Shown: piece after piece, positions 17,846 to 26,857 of the stretch
Numbering within the stretch: position 1 is the stretch's first letter
How the letters are laid out: each line of letters starts with the position of its first letter
Assembly (NCBI GenBank): GCA_944325305.1
Contig: CALUZO010000014.1
Span: 62,001-126,000 of the forward strand
DNA: 64,000 nt
DNA from: an uncultured Rikenellaceae bacterium
GTDB lineage: Bacteria; Bacteroidota; Bacteroidia; Bacteroidales; Rikenellaceae
Direction of reading: 5' to 3'
Translations under genes and position numbers: made by a program
Notes under the pieces: generated by a model
The model's input: only the letters and a program-made list of their open reading frames with translations
Databases searched by the model: none
What the model was told of the DNA's origin: nothing

Positions 17846-19867
17846 ATGATCTCCATAGATAATCTAACTGTAAGTTTCGGAGGTTGGGACCTCTTCAAGG
17901 ACATTTCATTCCTCGTCAACCCTAAGGACCGCATCGGCCTTGTGGGGAAAAACGGCGCAGGCAAATCCACATTACTCAAGGTGCTCACCGGCGAACAACC
18001 TGCCACAAGCGGCAGTGTCAGCCGCACTGCCGACGTAACACTGGGATACCTGCCGCAACAGATGAAGGTGGCCGATACCACCACGCTGTACGAAGAGACG
18101 GCTAAGGCTTTCGACGAAATAATAGCCCTCGAAAAAGAGATCGACCGCATAACCGAAGAGATCAGCTCGCGCACAGACTACGAAAGCGACTCCTACGAGA
18201 AACTCATCCACCGTCTGAACGACGCAACCGACCGTTTCCACATTCTGGGAGGAGACAACCGCGAGGCCGAGATCGAAAAAACGCTGTTGGGATTAGGTTT
18301 CAAACGCGAAGATTTCGGACGTTTCACCAGCGAATTCAGCGGCGGATGGCGCATGCGCATCGAACTGGCAAAGTTGCTGCTCAAGCGACCGAGCGTTTTC
18401 CTGCTCGACGAACCTACCAACCACCTCGACATAGAGAGCATACAATGGCTCGAAAACTATCTTAAGGATTATAACGGCGCCGTCGTACTGATATCACACG
18501 ACCGCACATTCCTCGACAATGTCACAAATCGCACGGTAGAGATCTCGCTCGGCAAGATCTACGACTACAAAGCCTCGTACAGCAAGTACGTCGAACTCCG
18601 CAAGGAACGCCGCGAACAGCAGATGGCAGCCTATGCCAACCAGCAGAAGATGATCGAAAAGACCGAAGAGTTCATCGAGAAATTCCGCTACAAACCCACA
18701 AAATCGAACCAGGTACAGTCGCGCATCAAACAACTGGAGAAAATCGACCGTATCGAGGTGGACGAAGAGGACAACAGCGCAATGCATATCAAGTTTCCTC
18801 CGGCACCGCGTTCCGGGCAGATAGTGGCGGAAATAAAGGAAGCAGGCAAGAGTTTCGGCCAGAAGCATGTCTTTTCAGGAGCCAATTTCGTCATAGAGCG
18901 CGGCGAGAAAATAGCGCTGGTCGGCCGAAACGGCGAAGGCAAAACCACATTTGCACGCATGCTGATAGGCGATACCGATGTCACCGAAGGCTCCATACGC
19001 ATCGGGCATAATGTCAACATAGGCTATTACGCCCAGAACCAGGACGAAGTTATGGACGGCAACCTGACAGTATACGACACTCTCGACAAGATTGCCGTGG
19101 GCGACATACGCACACGCCTACGTGACATACTGGGAGCCTTTCTGTTCAGGGGCGAGGATATAGACAAAAAAGTACGAGTGCTTTCAGGCGGAGAGCGGGC
19201 GCGTCTTGCAATGGCCAAGATGATGCTCGAACCTCACAATCTGTTGGTTATGGACGAGCCCACGAACCATATGGATATGCGCTCGAAGGACATACTGAAA
19301 AATGCTCTTCAGAAATACGACGGGACACTGGTTCTGGTGTCGCACGATCGCGATTTCCTCGACGGACTGGTTGACAAAGTATACGAGTTCAGGGACGGAG
19401 GCGTAAAGGAATACCTCGGCGACATATGGTACTTCCTCGAAAAACGCAAGATAGAGAATCTGCGCGAAGTGGAAGCTCTCAAAAACGATGCAGGCAAACA
19501 AGGACAGACAGACGGTGCGAAACAATCAGCCACCGAGGTTTCGGGGAAAACATCAGGAGTGCCGACAGCCGGCAAGCGAACAGCATCGGACAAACCCGCT
19601 GTCTCGGGCAAAGAGGACTACGCTCGGAAAAAAGAGAATGAAAAGATGCTGCGCAAGATACGCTCGAACATAGAAAGAACAGAGAACGAGATATCACAAA
19701 TAGAAGAAGAGATAGCCAACTGGGACAAACGCATGTCCGCCATGGAGGTCGACATGTCAGATCCGGCTACATTCGAGAAATACAACGAACTCAAAAGCAA
19801 ACTCGACTCGAAAATGCACGAGTGGGAGCAACACAATTACGAACTGGAACTCTTAAGCGAGGAATAA
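17846..19867 (+). CDS. ABC-F family ribosome-associated ATPase (Uup-like)
   Basis: A 673-residue soluble protein with two ABC domains and no membrane segment. The first has Walker [10 protein letters not shown] (34-42) and signature [16 protein letters not shown]; the second has GRNGEGKTT and [12 protein letters not shown]. An arm/linker region rich in Lys, Arg and Gln lies between them (PtIM-like), and a C-terminal coiled coil of about 100 residues follows a Ser/Thr/Lys-rich spacer, as in Uup. ABC-F proteins act on the ribosomal E site during translation. The ATG at 17846 ([13 protein letters not shown]) gives the normal N-terminus; an in-frame extension to 17744 looks like leader sequence. 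The RlmB-type gene follows after 2 bp. Confidence 0.93.
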   Translation: MISIDNLTVSFGGWDLFKDISFLVNPKDRIGLVGKNGAGKSTLLKVLTGEQPATSGSVSRTADVTLGYLPQQMKVADTTTLYEETAKAFDEIIALEKEIDRITEEISSRTDYESDSYEKLIHRLNDATDRFHILGGDNREAEIEKTLLGLGFKREDFGRFTSEFSGGWRMRIELAKLLLKRPSVFLLDEPTNHLDIESIQWLENYLKDYNGAVVLISHDRTFLDNVTNRTVEISLGKIYDYKASYSKYVELRKERREQQMAAYANQQKMIEKTEEFIEKFRYKPTKSNQVQSRIKQLEKIDRIEVDEEDNSAMHIKFPPAPRSGQIVAEIKEAGKSFGQKHVFSGANFVIERGEKIALVGRNGEGKTTFARMLIGDTDVTEGSIRIGHNVNIGYYAQNQDEVMDGNLTVYDTLDKIAVGDIRTRLRDILGAFLFRGEDIDKKVRVLSGGERARLAMAKMMLEPHNLLVMDEPTNHMDMRSKDILKNALQKYDGTLVLVSHDRDFLDGLVDKVYEFRDGGVKEYLGDIWYFLEKRKIENLREVEALKNDAGKQGQTDGAKQSATEVSGKTSGVPTAGKRTASDKPAVSGKEDYARKKENEKMLRKIRSNIERTENEISQIEEEIANWDKRMSAMEVDMSDPATFEKYNELKSKLDSKMHEWEQHNYELELLSEE

Positions 19868-19869
19868 CT

Positions 19870-20604
19870 ATGGAAAACACTGTTTTCGGCATCAGGCCCG
19901 TACTCGAGGCCATAGAAACTGGACGCACGATCGAACGCGTCTACATCAAGAAAGACGCTGACGGGCAGCTCATTTCAGAATTGCGCGAGATAATCAGACG
20001 TAAGAAGATACGTATGCAGGAGGTTCCGGTCGAAAAACTAAACAGGCTCGTCAAGGGGAACCATCAGGGTGTAGTTGCCCAGATGTCTGCAATCGAATAC
20101 GCCGAACTGACCGACATCCTCGAAAACATTTCACCTGACGAAACGCCATTGCTCGTGATATTCGACGGTGTGACTGACGTGCGCAATTTCGGCGCGATCG
20201 CCCGCAGTGCCGAATGCGCAGGGGCACACGGACTGATAGTGCCCGTTAAAAATGCCGCCCCGGTCAACGCCGACGCGATTAAAACATCGGCCGGAGCACT
20301 GTACCGCATCCCTGTGTGCAGGGTGGGAAGCATCCGCAACACCATCAAAACGCTCCAGGCAGAGGGCATGCAGGTGGTGGCGGCAAGCGAAAAGAGCCGC
20401 AGGATAATTTACGACGCCGACTTCACGAAACCTACCGTTTTGGTTATGGGCAGCGAAGATGCAGGCATTTCGAAAGAGGTACTCAAGATATGCGACGAAC
20501 AACTGGCCATACCCCTCGTCGGCGAAATCGAATCGCTCAACGTGTCGGCGGCCGCTGCCGTGATGCTTTTCGAAGTTGTCAGACAGAGGATAAGCGAATT
20601 ATAA
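19870..20604 (+). CDS. rlmB: TrmH/RlmB-family 2'-O-ribose RNA methyltransferase
   Basis: A 244-residue SPOUT methyltransferase. The N-terminal substrate-binding domain begins VFGIRPVLEAIETGRTIERVYI, followed by the knotted catalytic domain with motif 1 (VTDVRNFGAIARSAECAGAHGL), motif 2 (LVMGSEDAGI) and motif 3 (IPLVGEIESLNVSAAAAVMLFE). The length and N-terminal domain fit RlmB (23S rRNA Gm2251 in E. coli). It starts 2 bp after the ABC-F stop, so both probably act in translation from one transcript. The exact nucleotide target is inferred. Confidence 0.88.
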   Translation: MENTVFGIRPVLEAIETGRTIERVYIKKDADGQLISELREIIRRKKIRMQEVPVEKLNRLVKGNHQGVVAQMSAIEYAELTDILENISPDETPLLVIFDGVTDVRNFGAIARSAECAGAHGLIVPVKNAAPVNADAIKTSAGALYRIPVCRVGSIRNTIKTLQAEGMQVVAASEKSRRIIYDADFTKPTVLVMGSEDAGISKEVLKICDEQLAIPLVGEIESLNVSAAAAVMLFEVVRQRISEL

Positions 20605-20677
20605 TAAAACACCACAATGCAGTTGGTTTTACACTATATTTTTCATATTAGGTGCAAACCTTTAAACTTTATTCGCC

Positions 20678-21292
20678 ATGAAAAATTTCACAAGATTGGG
20701 GGGTAACATTTTTTCTATTCAGTCTAATGTTTATTACAAACGGTTGTAATAACTTTAATTCTGATAGTACACGTCACACACCGGAAGCAACTGGCACCAA
20801 AATTAATGAACTCCAACAAAAATATGGAGTTACCATTAATTGGATAATGAAATCGGATTAACAGATACAGAGTTAACCTCAATCGAAACCGAAATAATTA
20901 AACTAAAAGAAACATTCAAGCCAATAAAAGGCACAAACATTAAACGCAAGTTACTGCCGGTATTAAAAACGCGCAGTGAAAGCGTTGAGGAGACACAATG
21001 GGCTTTCAATTTATCTTGGCTTAATGTTTCCGCAAATATTTCAGAAGACGATTCAGAATTTACGTTAGAATCTTGGCTTACAGGGGTTTCTATATATCAT
21101 TATGAACAAAAAGGATTATCTCATGATTTTCGGCCTCACACTGGACAGACAGTAGTAAGATTCAGTTTTACAATGGTTTGTTCTGTTGGACTCATGGATA
21201 AAGTAGGAGTAAATATTTCTGTTGATGCAAAAGTTAATAATGGTATCGTAAATTTTGAAGACGATACAATGGAATTAGAAATCGAGGACTAA
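20678..21292 (+). pseudogene. frameshifted lipoprotein gene of unknown function
   Basis: Read in one frame, ATG at 20678 gives a nine-residue start and then stops. Skipping one G in the 6-G run at 20698-20703 yields a classic lipoprotein signal peptide (MKNFTRLGVTFFLFSLMFIT, then NGC with lipobox cysteine) and continues to about 20840. There, one missing base in TTGGATAAT would return to the original frame, giving a long open frame to 21292. The end-to-end frame is therefore the same and two compensating indels, both at G runs, explain it. The product would be about 205 residues, with no family I recognise, acidic at the C-terminus and distinctly AT-rich compared with neighbours. The cause may be sequencing error, decay, or slippage. 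Confidence 0.6.
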
Positions 21293-21324
21293 CCGAAAGT
21301 TTGCAGACCGATAATATAAATATT

Positions 21325-21447
21325 ATGATACCAATACTCTCCAAATTTGGCACCCTTGAAATAATAACGGTACTTGTCATAGCTACCCTTATTTGGCTGT
21401 TGATCCGATGGATCAATAAAATTCTTAAAAAGAATACAAACAAGTAG
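21325..21447 (+). CDS. 40-residue single-pass membrane peptide
   Basis: A short open frame starting at ATG 21325 and ending TAG 21447 encodes one membrane helix (about residues 11-28, LEIITVLVIATLIWLLI) with a strongly cationic tail (RWINKILKKNTNK). It lies 32 bp after the lipoprotein frame, in the same AT-rich patch, and is followed by a good intrinsic terminator. Size and topology resemble toxic peptides of type I toxin-antitoxin systems and small membrane regulators, but no function can be assigned. Ribosome-site support is absent, so coding status is uncertain. Confidence 0.45.
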   Translation: MIPILSKFGTLEIITVLVIATLIWLLIRWINKILKKNTNK

Positions 21448-21464
21448 AAATTAATTTTCACACA

Positions 21465-21503
21465 CGAACCGGGGCCGGAATCAGTCGGTCCCGTTTCGTT
21501 TTC
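21465..21503 (+). terminator. intrinsic terminator closing the accessory patch
   Basis: CGAACCGGGGCC (21465-21476) pairs with GGTCCCGTTTCG (21487-21498) with one mismatch and one G-T wobble, followed by a TTTTCTT tract. It lies 18 bp after the small membrane peptide. Confidence 0.65.
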
Positions 21504-21566
21504 TTATGGGCACAAGAAAGAGAGAAAACCATAAAACGGAAACAAAAAATTCACTACCTTTACGCC

Positions 21567-22640
21567 ATGCCGTACGAGAATCTATACAACACTGCCGTCG
21601 AGCTCCTGAAAAAGCTCATCGCAACCCCGTCCCTAAGCCGTGATGAGGCCGGTACTGCCGATCTCATCGCCGAGTTCCTCGCAAACAACGGCGTAAATGA
21701 CATACAGCGCCTGCACAACAACGTCTGGGCACGCAACAAGCATTTCGATCCGTCGAAACCGACCATACTGCTCAATTCCCACCACGACACCGTAAAACCA
21801 AACCCGGGATACACGCGCGACCCGTTCGCCCCCGATGTGGAAGATGGCAAGTTATACGGACTCGGCAGCAACGACGCCGGCGCAAGTTTAGTGTCCCTAT
21901 TGGCCGCATTTCTGCATTACTACGCATCGACCGACCTCGTCTACAATCTCATCATCGCCATAACCGCCGAAGAGGAGGTGGGCGGCAAACTGGGAGTAGA
22001 ATCCATACTGCCGCAACTCGGAGAGATAGACTTTGCAATCGTCGGAGAACCGACCGGCATGCAGATGGCCATCGCCGAACGGGGACTTGTCGTACTCGAC
22101 TGCGTTGCTCACGGCAAATCGGGACATGCCGCCCGCAACGAGGGCGAAAACGCAATATACAATGCAATGTCCGACATCGAATGGTTCAGAACGTTCCGCT
22201 TCCCGAAAGAGAGCGAGCTTTTCGGACCGGTCAAGATGAGCGTGACGATGATCTCGGCAGGCAGCCAGCACAACGTCATACCGGCCGAATGCAAATATAC
22301 GGTCGACATACGCGTAACCGACCGCTACAGCAACGAGCAGGTGGTCGAAATTATACGCAACCATGTGAAAAGCGATGTCACACCTCGGTCGACACGACTC
22401 AGACCATCTTATATCGACCCGACCCACCCGATCGTTAGAGCCGGCACAGAACTCGGTCTGCGAACTTTCGGATCGCCGACCACGTCCGATCAGTCGCTGC
22501 TGCCCATGACCTCGATCAAGATCGGACCCGGAGACAGCGCCCGATCGCACAGTGCCGACGAATACATCGAACTAAAAGAAATAGAGCAAGGCATAGCAAC
22601 CTACATAGCTATGCTCGATAAATTACCGATGAACGCCTAA
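21567..22640 (+). CDS. argE: M20-family amidohydrolase, acetylornithine/acetylcitrulline-type deacylase
   Basis: A 357-residue dizinc peptidase-fold enzyme. Metal and catalytic residues include HHD (72-74), SND with Asp103, and EEE (135-137) with the general base, as well as His in KSGHAARNEGENA of the dimerisation lid. It is placed 11 bp before argH, so it should remove the N-acyl group in arginine synthesis. Some Bacteroidota use N-succinylated or N-acetylcitrulline intermediates, so acetylornithine is not guaranteed to be the real substrate. Confidence 0.87.
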   Translation: MPYENLYNTAVELLKKLIATPSLSRDEAGTADLIAEFLANNGVNDIQRLHNNVWARNKHFDPSKPTILLNSHHDTVKPNPGYTRDPFAPDVEDGKLYGLGSNDAGASLVSLLAAFLHYYASTDLVYNLIIAITAEEEVGGKLGVESILPQLGEIDFAIVGEPTGMQMAIAERGLVVLDCVAHGKSGHAARNEGENAIYNAMSDIEWFRTFRFPKESELFGPVKMSVTMISAGSQHNVIPAECKYTVDIRVTDRYSNEQVVEIIRNHVKSDVTPRSTRLRPSYIDPTHPIVRAGTELGLRTFGSPTTSDQSLLPMTSIKIGPGDSARSHSADEYIELKEIEQGIATYIAMLDKLPMNA

Positions 22641-22651
22641 AAAGTAACAAA

Positions 22652-23986
22652 ATGGCAAAACTCTGGCAAAAAAACACAGATGCCGACCAGGCTGTCGACA
22701 AATATACCGTGGGGAGAGACCGCGAAATGGACATGCACCTCGCAGAAGCCGACGTACTCGGTTCGCTCGCCCATACGCGCATGCTGGAATCCATAGGACT
22801 TCTGACGCCGAGCGAGCTGGCTACGGTGCAGGCTGAACTCAAAAAGATATATGCCGAGATCAAAAACGGCAAGTTTACGATAGAGGACGGTGTCGAAGAC
22901 GTACACTCCCAGGTGGAGTTTCTGCTAACCCAGCGTGTCGGCGACGTTGGGAAAAAGATACACAGCGGACGTTCGCGCAACGATCAGGTACTGGTCGATC
23001 TGCGCATATATCTGCGCAGGCGCATCCATGGGATATGCAGCGGCATGCTGGAATTGTTCGGCACGCTCCAGGCGCTCTCGCAGAAATACAAAGAGGTGCT
23101 GATGCCGGGATATACCCATCTTCAGGTGGCCATGCCCTCGTCGTTCGGTCTGTGGTTCGGGGCATACGCCGAGTCGCTGGTCGACGACATGCAGATGATG
23201 CTGGCCGCATACAGGATAACCAACCGGAACCCTCTCGGCTCAGCCGCAGGTTACGGATCCTCGTTCCCCCTCAACCGCACAATGACCACACGTCTGCTCG
23301 GATTCGACTCTCCGGCCTACAATGTCGTGTACGCACAAATGGGACGCGGCAAGACGGAACGCATCGTTGCACAGGCAATGTCATCGGTAGCGGCGACACT
23401 CTCGAGGCTGGCCATGGACAACACCATGTTCCTCAACCAGAATTTCAATTTCATCTCATATCCTCCGGAACTCACCACAGGTTCGAGCATCATGCCCCAC
23501 AAAAAGAATCCGGACGTATGGGAGGTAATGCGCGGGAAGTGCAACATCATCCAGGCTCTGCCCAACCAGATAACGATGCTGACGACAAACCTTCCGCTGG
23601 GATACAACCGTGACCTGCAACTCCTCAAAGAGGCGCTTTTCCCTGCGCTCGACGAGCTTGAAGAGTCGTTGCACATGGCGAAATACATGCTGGAACACAT
23701 TTCGGTCCGCGAAGGCATTCTCGACGACAAGATGTACGATTACATATTCAGCGTCGACAGCGTGAATAAACTCGCATTGGCCGGAGTCCCATTCCGTGAG
23801 GCATACAGACAAGTAGGACTCGATATCGAGAACGGCAACTTTATTCCCGAACGCAGCGTCAACCACACCCACGAAGGCAGTATCGGCAACCTCTGCAACG
23901 ACAAGATCGCTGCGCTTATGGACGATATAGTGGCTCAATTCGGTTTCGAAAAGGTAGAGCGGGCCGAGCAGGAACTCGTCAAATAA
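22652..23986 (+). CDS. argH: argininosuccinate lyase
   Basis: A 444-residue fumarase/aspartase-superfamily enzyme. The conserved blocks are SGRSRNDQ (105-112), YTHLQ with His156, and the signature GSSIMPHKKNPD (277-288) containing the catalytic Ser. It splits argininosuccinate to arginine and fumarate, the last step of arginine synthesis. Tight spacing to the upstream argE supports a two-gene arginine unit. The rest of the pathway is outside the window. Confidence 0.96.
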   Translation: MAKLWQKNTDADQAVDKYTVGRDREMDMHLAEADVLGSLAHTRMLESIGLLTPSELATVQAELKKIYAEIKNGKFTIEDGVEDVHSQVEFLLTQRVGDVGKKIHSGRSRNDQVLVDLRIYLRRRIHGICSGMLELFGTLQALSQKYKEVLMPGYTHLQVAMPSSFGLWFGAYAESLVDDMQMMLAAYRITNRNPLGSAAGYGSSFPLNRTMTTRLLGFDSPAYNVVYAQMGRGKTERIVAQAMSSVAATLSRLAMDNTMFLNQNFNFISYPPELTTGSSIMPHKKNPDVWEVMRGKCNIIQALPNQITMLTTNLPLGYNRDLQLLKEALFPALDELEESLHMAKYMLEHISVREGILDDKMYDYIFSVDSVNKLALAGVPFREAYRQVGLDIENGNFIPERSVNHTHEGSIGNLCNDKIAALMDDIVAQFGFEKVERAEQELVK

Positions 23987-24104
23987 CGAATCGGACGCAG
24001 CAGCCATTTTGCTAAGTCATCGCATTATCGCAGTATCGTTTTCTTGTGTTTCCATATGGCCGGCATGTCTGGCTGGCCGTAACGGCGCAGGATAAGCAAA
24101 ATCT

Positions 24105-24812
24105 ATGTTGACAATAATCGACCACCCCGAGTTGGGTAAAATAACCGTATCCCGGACAAAAAGGGCAAGGCGCATAATGCTTACGGTGCGTCCTCCCGGT
24201 AAAGTACGCCTTTCGATGCCTTCGTGGGTGTCGATGAAAGAGGGGATACGGTTCCTGGAATCGAGAACCGAATGGATCCGCAGCGCCATTGCAAAGTACT
24301 CGGAAGATCATCCTGCCGAGGTTATAGAGATGCCCTACTCTACCCGGAATCATCATCTCGAATTAAATCCTGCGGAAATTGCCAAGGTAAAGCTATCGGT
24401 CCGAAACGGCATCATAAGCGTATCATATCCACTCGACAGAGACTTCCGTGCAAAAGAGATTCAGGATGTCGTCAAGAAAGGCATCGAAGAGGCATGGCGG
24501 GCAGAAGCCAAAGAATATCTTCCCATACGTGTTGCTCAATTGGCCCGTGAACACGGCTTCAGATTCGGCAAGGTAACAATCCGCAATACCGTCAGCAAAT
24601 GGGGAAGCTGCTCGGTCCATAACGACATCTCGCTGAGCCTGCATCTTATGCGTCTGCCCGACCATCTTATAGACTATGTCCTGCTGCACGAACTCTGTCA
24701 CACAGTTCACAAGAATCACGGTCCAGGATTTCACCAATTGCTTGACGCACACACAGGTGGACGCCACAAGGCTCTCCACAAAGAGTTGCGTAAATATACG
24801 ACACGTTGGTAA
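24105..24812 (+). CDS. YgjP/SprT-like metallopeptidase-fold protein (M48-like, DUF45)
   Basis: A 235-residue protein of the YgjP family. The C-terminal zinc motif HELCH (195-199) is followed by HKNHGPGFHQLL, with WGSC (about 166-169) upstream, as usual in this family. An N-terminal positively charged strand region contains TVSRTKRARRIMLTVRPPG. Related proteins often accompany restriction systems (HsdR/YgjP neighbours) but none is adjacent here. Peptidase activity is predicted only from the motif. Confidence 0.8.
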   Translation: MLTIIDHPELGKITVSRTKRARRIMLTVRPPGKVRLSMPSWVSMKEGIRFLESRTEWIRSAIAKYSEDHPAEVIEMPYSTRNHHLELNPAEIAKVKLSVRNGIISVSYPLDRDFRAKEIQDVVKKGIEEAWRAEAKEYLPIRVAQLAREHGFRFGKVTIRNTVSKWGSCSVHNDISLSLHLMRLPDHLIDYVLLHELCHTVHKNHGPGFHQLLDAHTGGRHKALHKELRKYTTRW

Positions 24813-25066
24813 ACGGCCATAGAGAAGAGACTGACTATTATCTCTCGGAAACAAAAACGGCAGAAAATAGAATACGACATCACCGCATGCCAACCCGGCA
24901 ACAAGGGCTCAAGCAAAACCACACGGTGAAAAAACGCACAAAAAAACTCAGACCACGGCACACATATTCTTCACATGCCGCTTTCCGACACTGAACCGCA
25001 AAGGAACGGAGATATTTTCTGTCAGACAGTCCGGTTGAAACGATCGCGTCCAACCGAACGAAGATT

Positions 25067-25336
25067 TTACTGTTTATTTCTCGAAGCGCATGACGCACAT
25101 CCGCCGGGATCGCATTCGGAATGTTCACCTAAAGTACCTTTACGTATCTCGCACTCCTCCTCTCGCATCTGCTGTGCAGCACACTTAATGCCCAGTTTCT
25201 GCATGTTCTTGTTTTCGGAGATCTCGGATTCGATATGGTGACCCTTGAATATCAGAGTCAGCGACAGTCCGAGGGCAAACAACCCTACAGCCCCTATCGA
25301 AATCAGAATTACTATCAGTGTAGATGACATCAGCAT
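25067..25336 (-). CDS. small membrane protein with cysteine-rich C-terminus
   Basis: An 89-residue protein with one N-terminal membrane helix (about 5-30) and a short soluble tail containing five cysteines (52, 62, 75, 80, 83), the last three in the pattern CDPGGCASC. The layout (anchor plus Cys cluster) recalls maturation or iron-sulfur/metal-handling proteins such as NqrM, but the sequence does not match closely enough for a name. It lies 61 bp downstream of the GH76 gene and may share its transcript. The start could be Met1 or Met3. Confidence 0.6.
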   Translation of the reverse strand: MLMSSTLIVILISIGAVGLFALGLSLTLIFKGHHIESEISENKNMQKLGIKCAAQQMREEECEIRKGTLGEHSECDPGGCASCASRNKQ

Positions 25337-25397
25337 TAATTTTTAACATCCTTATAATGTCGCGGATTACGCACCGACCGCTTCTGAATCGAAACGG

Positions 25398-26645
25398 TTA
25401 CAACAACCCTGCCGCTTCGATACGCGCCATCCCCTCGAGCAACGAGGCACCGCTTGTCTGAGCGCCGAGCGAACCGGGACGTACATACTCCACGCCTTCG
25501 AGGGTCACGGTCGTATCGTACACTTTCGTCCAGTCGTGGTTGACATACATGGCTGGATATAGCGATCTGTCCACATTGCTCCACATAACCTGGGCGTTAT
25601 AGGTCAAAAACCGGACGATACGCTCACGCAGTGCTGGAGAGGTCGACTCGTCCATCGCAAGGTTGATGACATACGGAATAAACGCAGCCTTGAAGAAACT
25701 GTTGTCCTCTGTGGCGCCTTCATCGCGCAGGATACCGTTTCCGTTTCCGTCATCGTAACCGGCGGTCGTACACCTGCCGTTCGCCTGCATGGTGAACTCG
25801 GCGCATTTAACGGCATCGTCCATGTATTTCTGCTCGCCCGTTATGTGATACAGAAGCCTGCACATTTCGATCCACGCACCCTGCGTATATGTCAGAGGGG
25901 GTTCTCCGACCGAACCGTTATCGTCGGCACCGCCCCAGTTCCTCATGTAATCGTATATCTTGATCGCCTGTTCGAGGTATGTTTCTCTTCCCGTATCGTT
26001 ATAAAGTCTGCATGCCACCACTCCAGCCGGAACAACCGTACAAGCATGCCGCGCTTCGGACTGTGCGACATATTCGGGTGTCGGATTGGCATCGACTACA
26101 AGGCGCCAGCAAAGGCCCCATCCCTTTTCATCCTCCACCACTCTGATCTCCTCGACCATGTAGTCGTAAACCTCCTCGGCCATTTCGTGATAACGCTCGT
26201 CATCCAGGGCTTCGGAGAGATTCAGCAGAGTTATTGCAATCCAGGCCATATCGTCGGTAAACTGGTTGTAGAATCCGTTACGGTTATCCTCCCACCAGTT
26301 ATTCCCATTATTGGCTATCCAGCGTGAAAAATAATCTTCATATTGCGCCACGAGTTCCGGATCGCTATCTTTTATGCGGTTATAAGAATCGATAAGAACA
26401 TTCATTGAATGAGACTGCTGCCAATACATCCATCGGCTGTTTTTCAGCACATCGCCCGCCGAACCTTTAAAAAGTCCTGTCTCCTTATCCATAAACCGGT
26501 CGACAAGCACGTATGTGCAACTATCGGCGGCATCGGCCCATACATGGCTCTTGACACTGTTGCATGAGGTGAATAACTGTCCGAAGCCTATGCCTGCTAC
26601 CGCAAATATGCCTATGGCTAAAACAGCAGAAAAATACTTTTTCAT
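25398..26645 (-). CDS. GH76-family alpha-1,6-mannanase-like lipoprotein
   Basis: A 415-residue predicted surface lipoprotein: signal peptide with lipobox LFTSC (Cys28), followed by a six-hairpin alpha-barrel glycosidase domain of family GH76. The paired catalytic aspartates are Asp131-Asp132 in TDDMAWIAI, and the NNWWEDNRNGFYNQ and TYTQGAWIEM segments are typical. GH76 enzymes cleave alpha-1,6-mannan, for example from yeast mannan. No SusC/SusD pair or other glycan genes flank it, so it is not in an obvious polysaccharide-utilisation locus. The minus-strand TATATTTGC box is a likely promoter. Confidence 0.88.
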   Translation of the reverse strand: MKKYFSAVLAIGIFAVAGIGFGQLFTSCNSVKSHVWADAADSCTYVLVDRFMDKETGLFKGSAGDVLKNSRWMYWQQSHSMNVLIDSYNRIKDSDPELVAQYEDYFSRWIANNGNNWWEDNRNGFYNQFTDDMAWIAITLLNLSEALDDERYHEMAEEVYDYMVEEIRVVEDEKGWGLCWRLVVDANPTPEYVAQSEARHACTVVPAGVVACRLYNDTGRETYLEQAIKIYDYMRNWGGADDNGSVGEPPLTYTQGAWIEMCRLLYHITGEQKYMDDAVKCAEFTMQANGRCTTAGYDDGNGNGILRDEGATEDNSFFKAAFIPYVINLAMDESTSPALRERIVRFLTYNAQVMWSNVDRSLYPAMYVNHDWTKVYDTTVTLEGVEYVRPGSLGAQTSGASLLEGMARIEAAGLL

Positions 26646-26703
26646 TTGGGAGTTTTTTTAATTTGGATTGGTAAGATTATTGACTCTCTGCATAATAACC
26701 GAT

Positions 26704-26712
26704 GCAAATATA
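26704..26712 (-). promoter_or_regulatory. candidate -7 box of the GH76 gene
   Basis: Minus-strand TATATTTGC fits TAnnTTTG. A TTTG occurs 15 bp upstream, slightly closer than usual. The start codon is about 60 bp downstream. Confidence 0.5.
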
Positions 26713-26830
26713 ATATTTAACGGGTTACAAAAAAAACACATGAAAAGATTTGCTTGCCTCGGATAATCCGAGTCGACCCCATTTAGGACACTATAAAGCA
26801 CAGATATTTCACCGTATCAGTTCTTTTGTT

Positions 26831-26838
26831 TATTTTTG
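26831..26838 (+). promoter_or_regulatory. candidate -7 box of the trkA operon
   Basis: TATTTTTG fits TAnnTTTG exactly and lies 19 bp before the trkA start. No convincing -33 box. Confidence 0.45.
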
Positions 26839-26857
26839 TTACTCTAACTACAATGCT

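Noticed and set aside
21555-21562. TACCTTTA box directly before argE, suggesting leaderless transcription
   Set aside because: Only partial consensus and no -33 box; could be chance.
24053-24079. Imperfect hairpin after argH
   Set aside because: Contains wobbles and lacks a T run; too weak to call a terminator.
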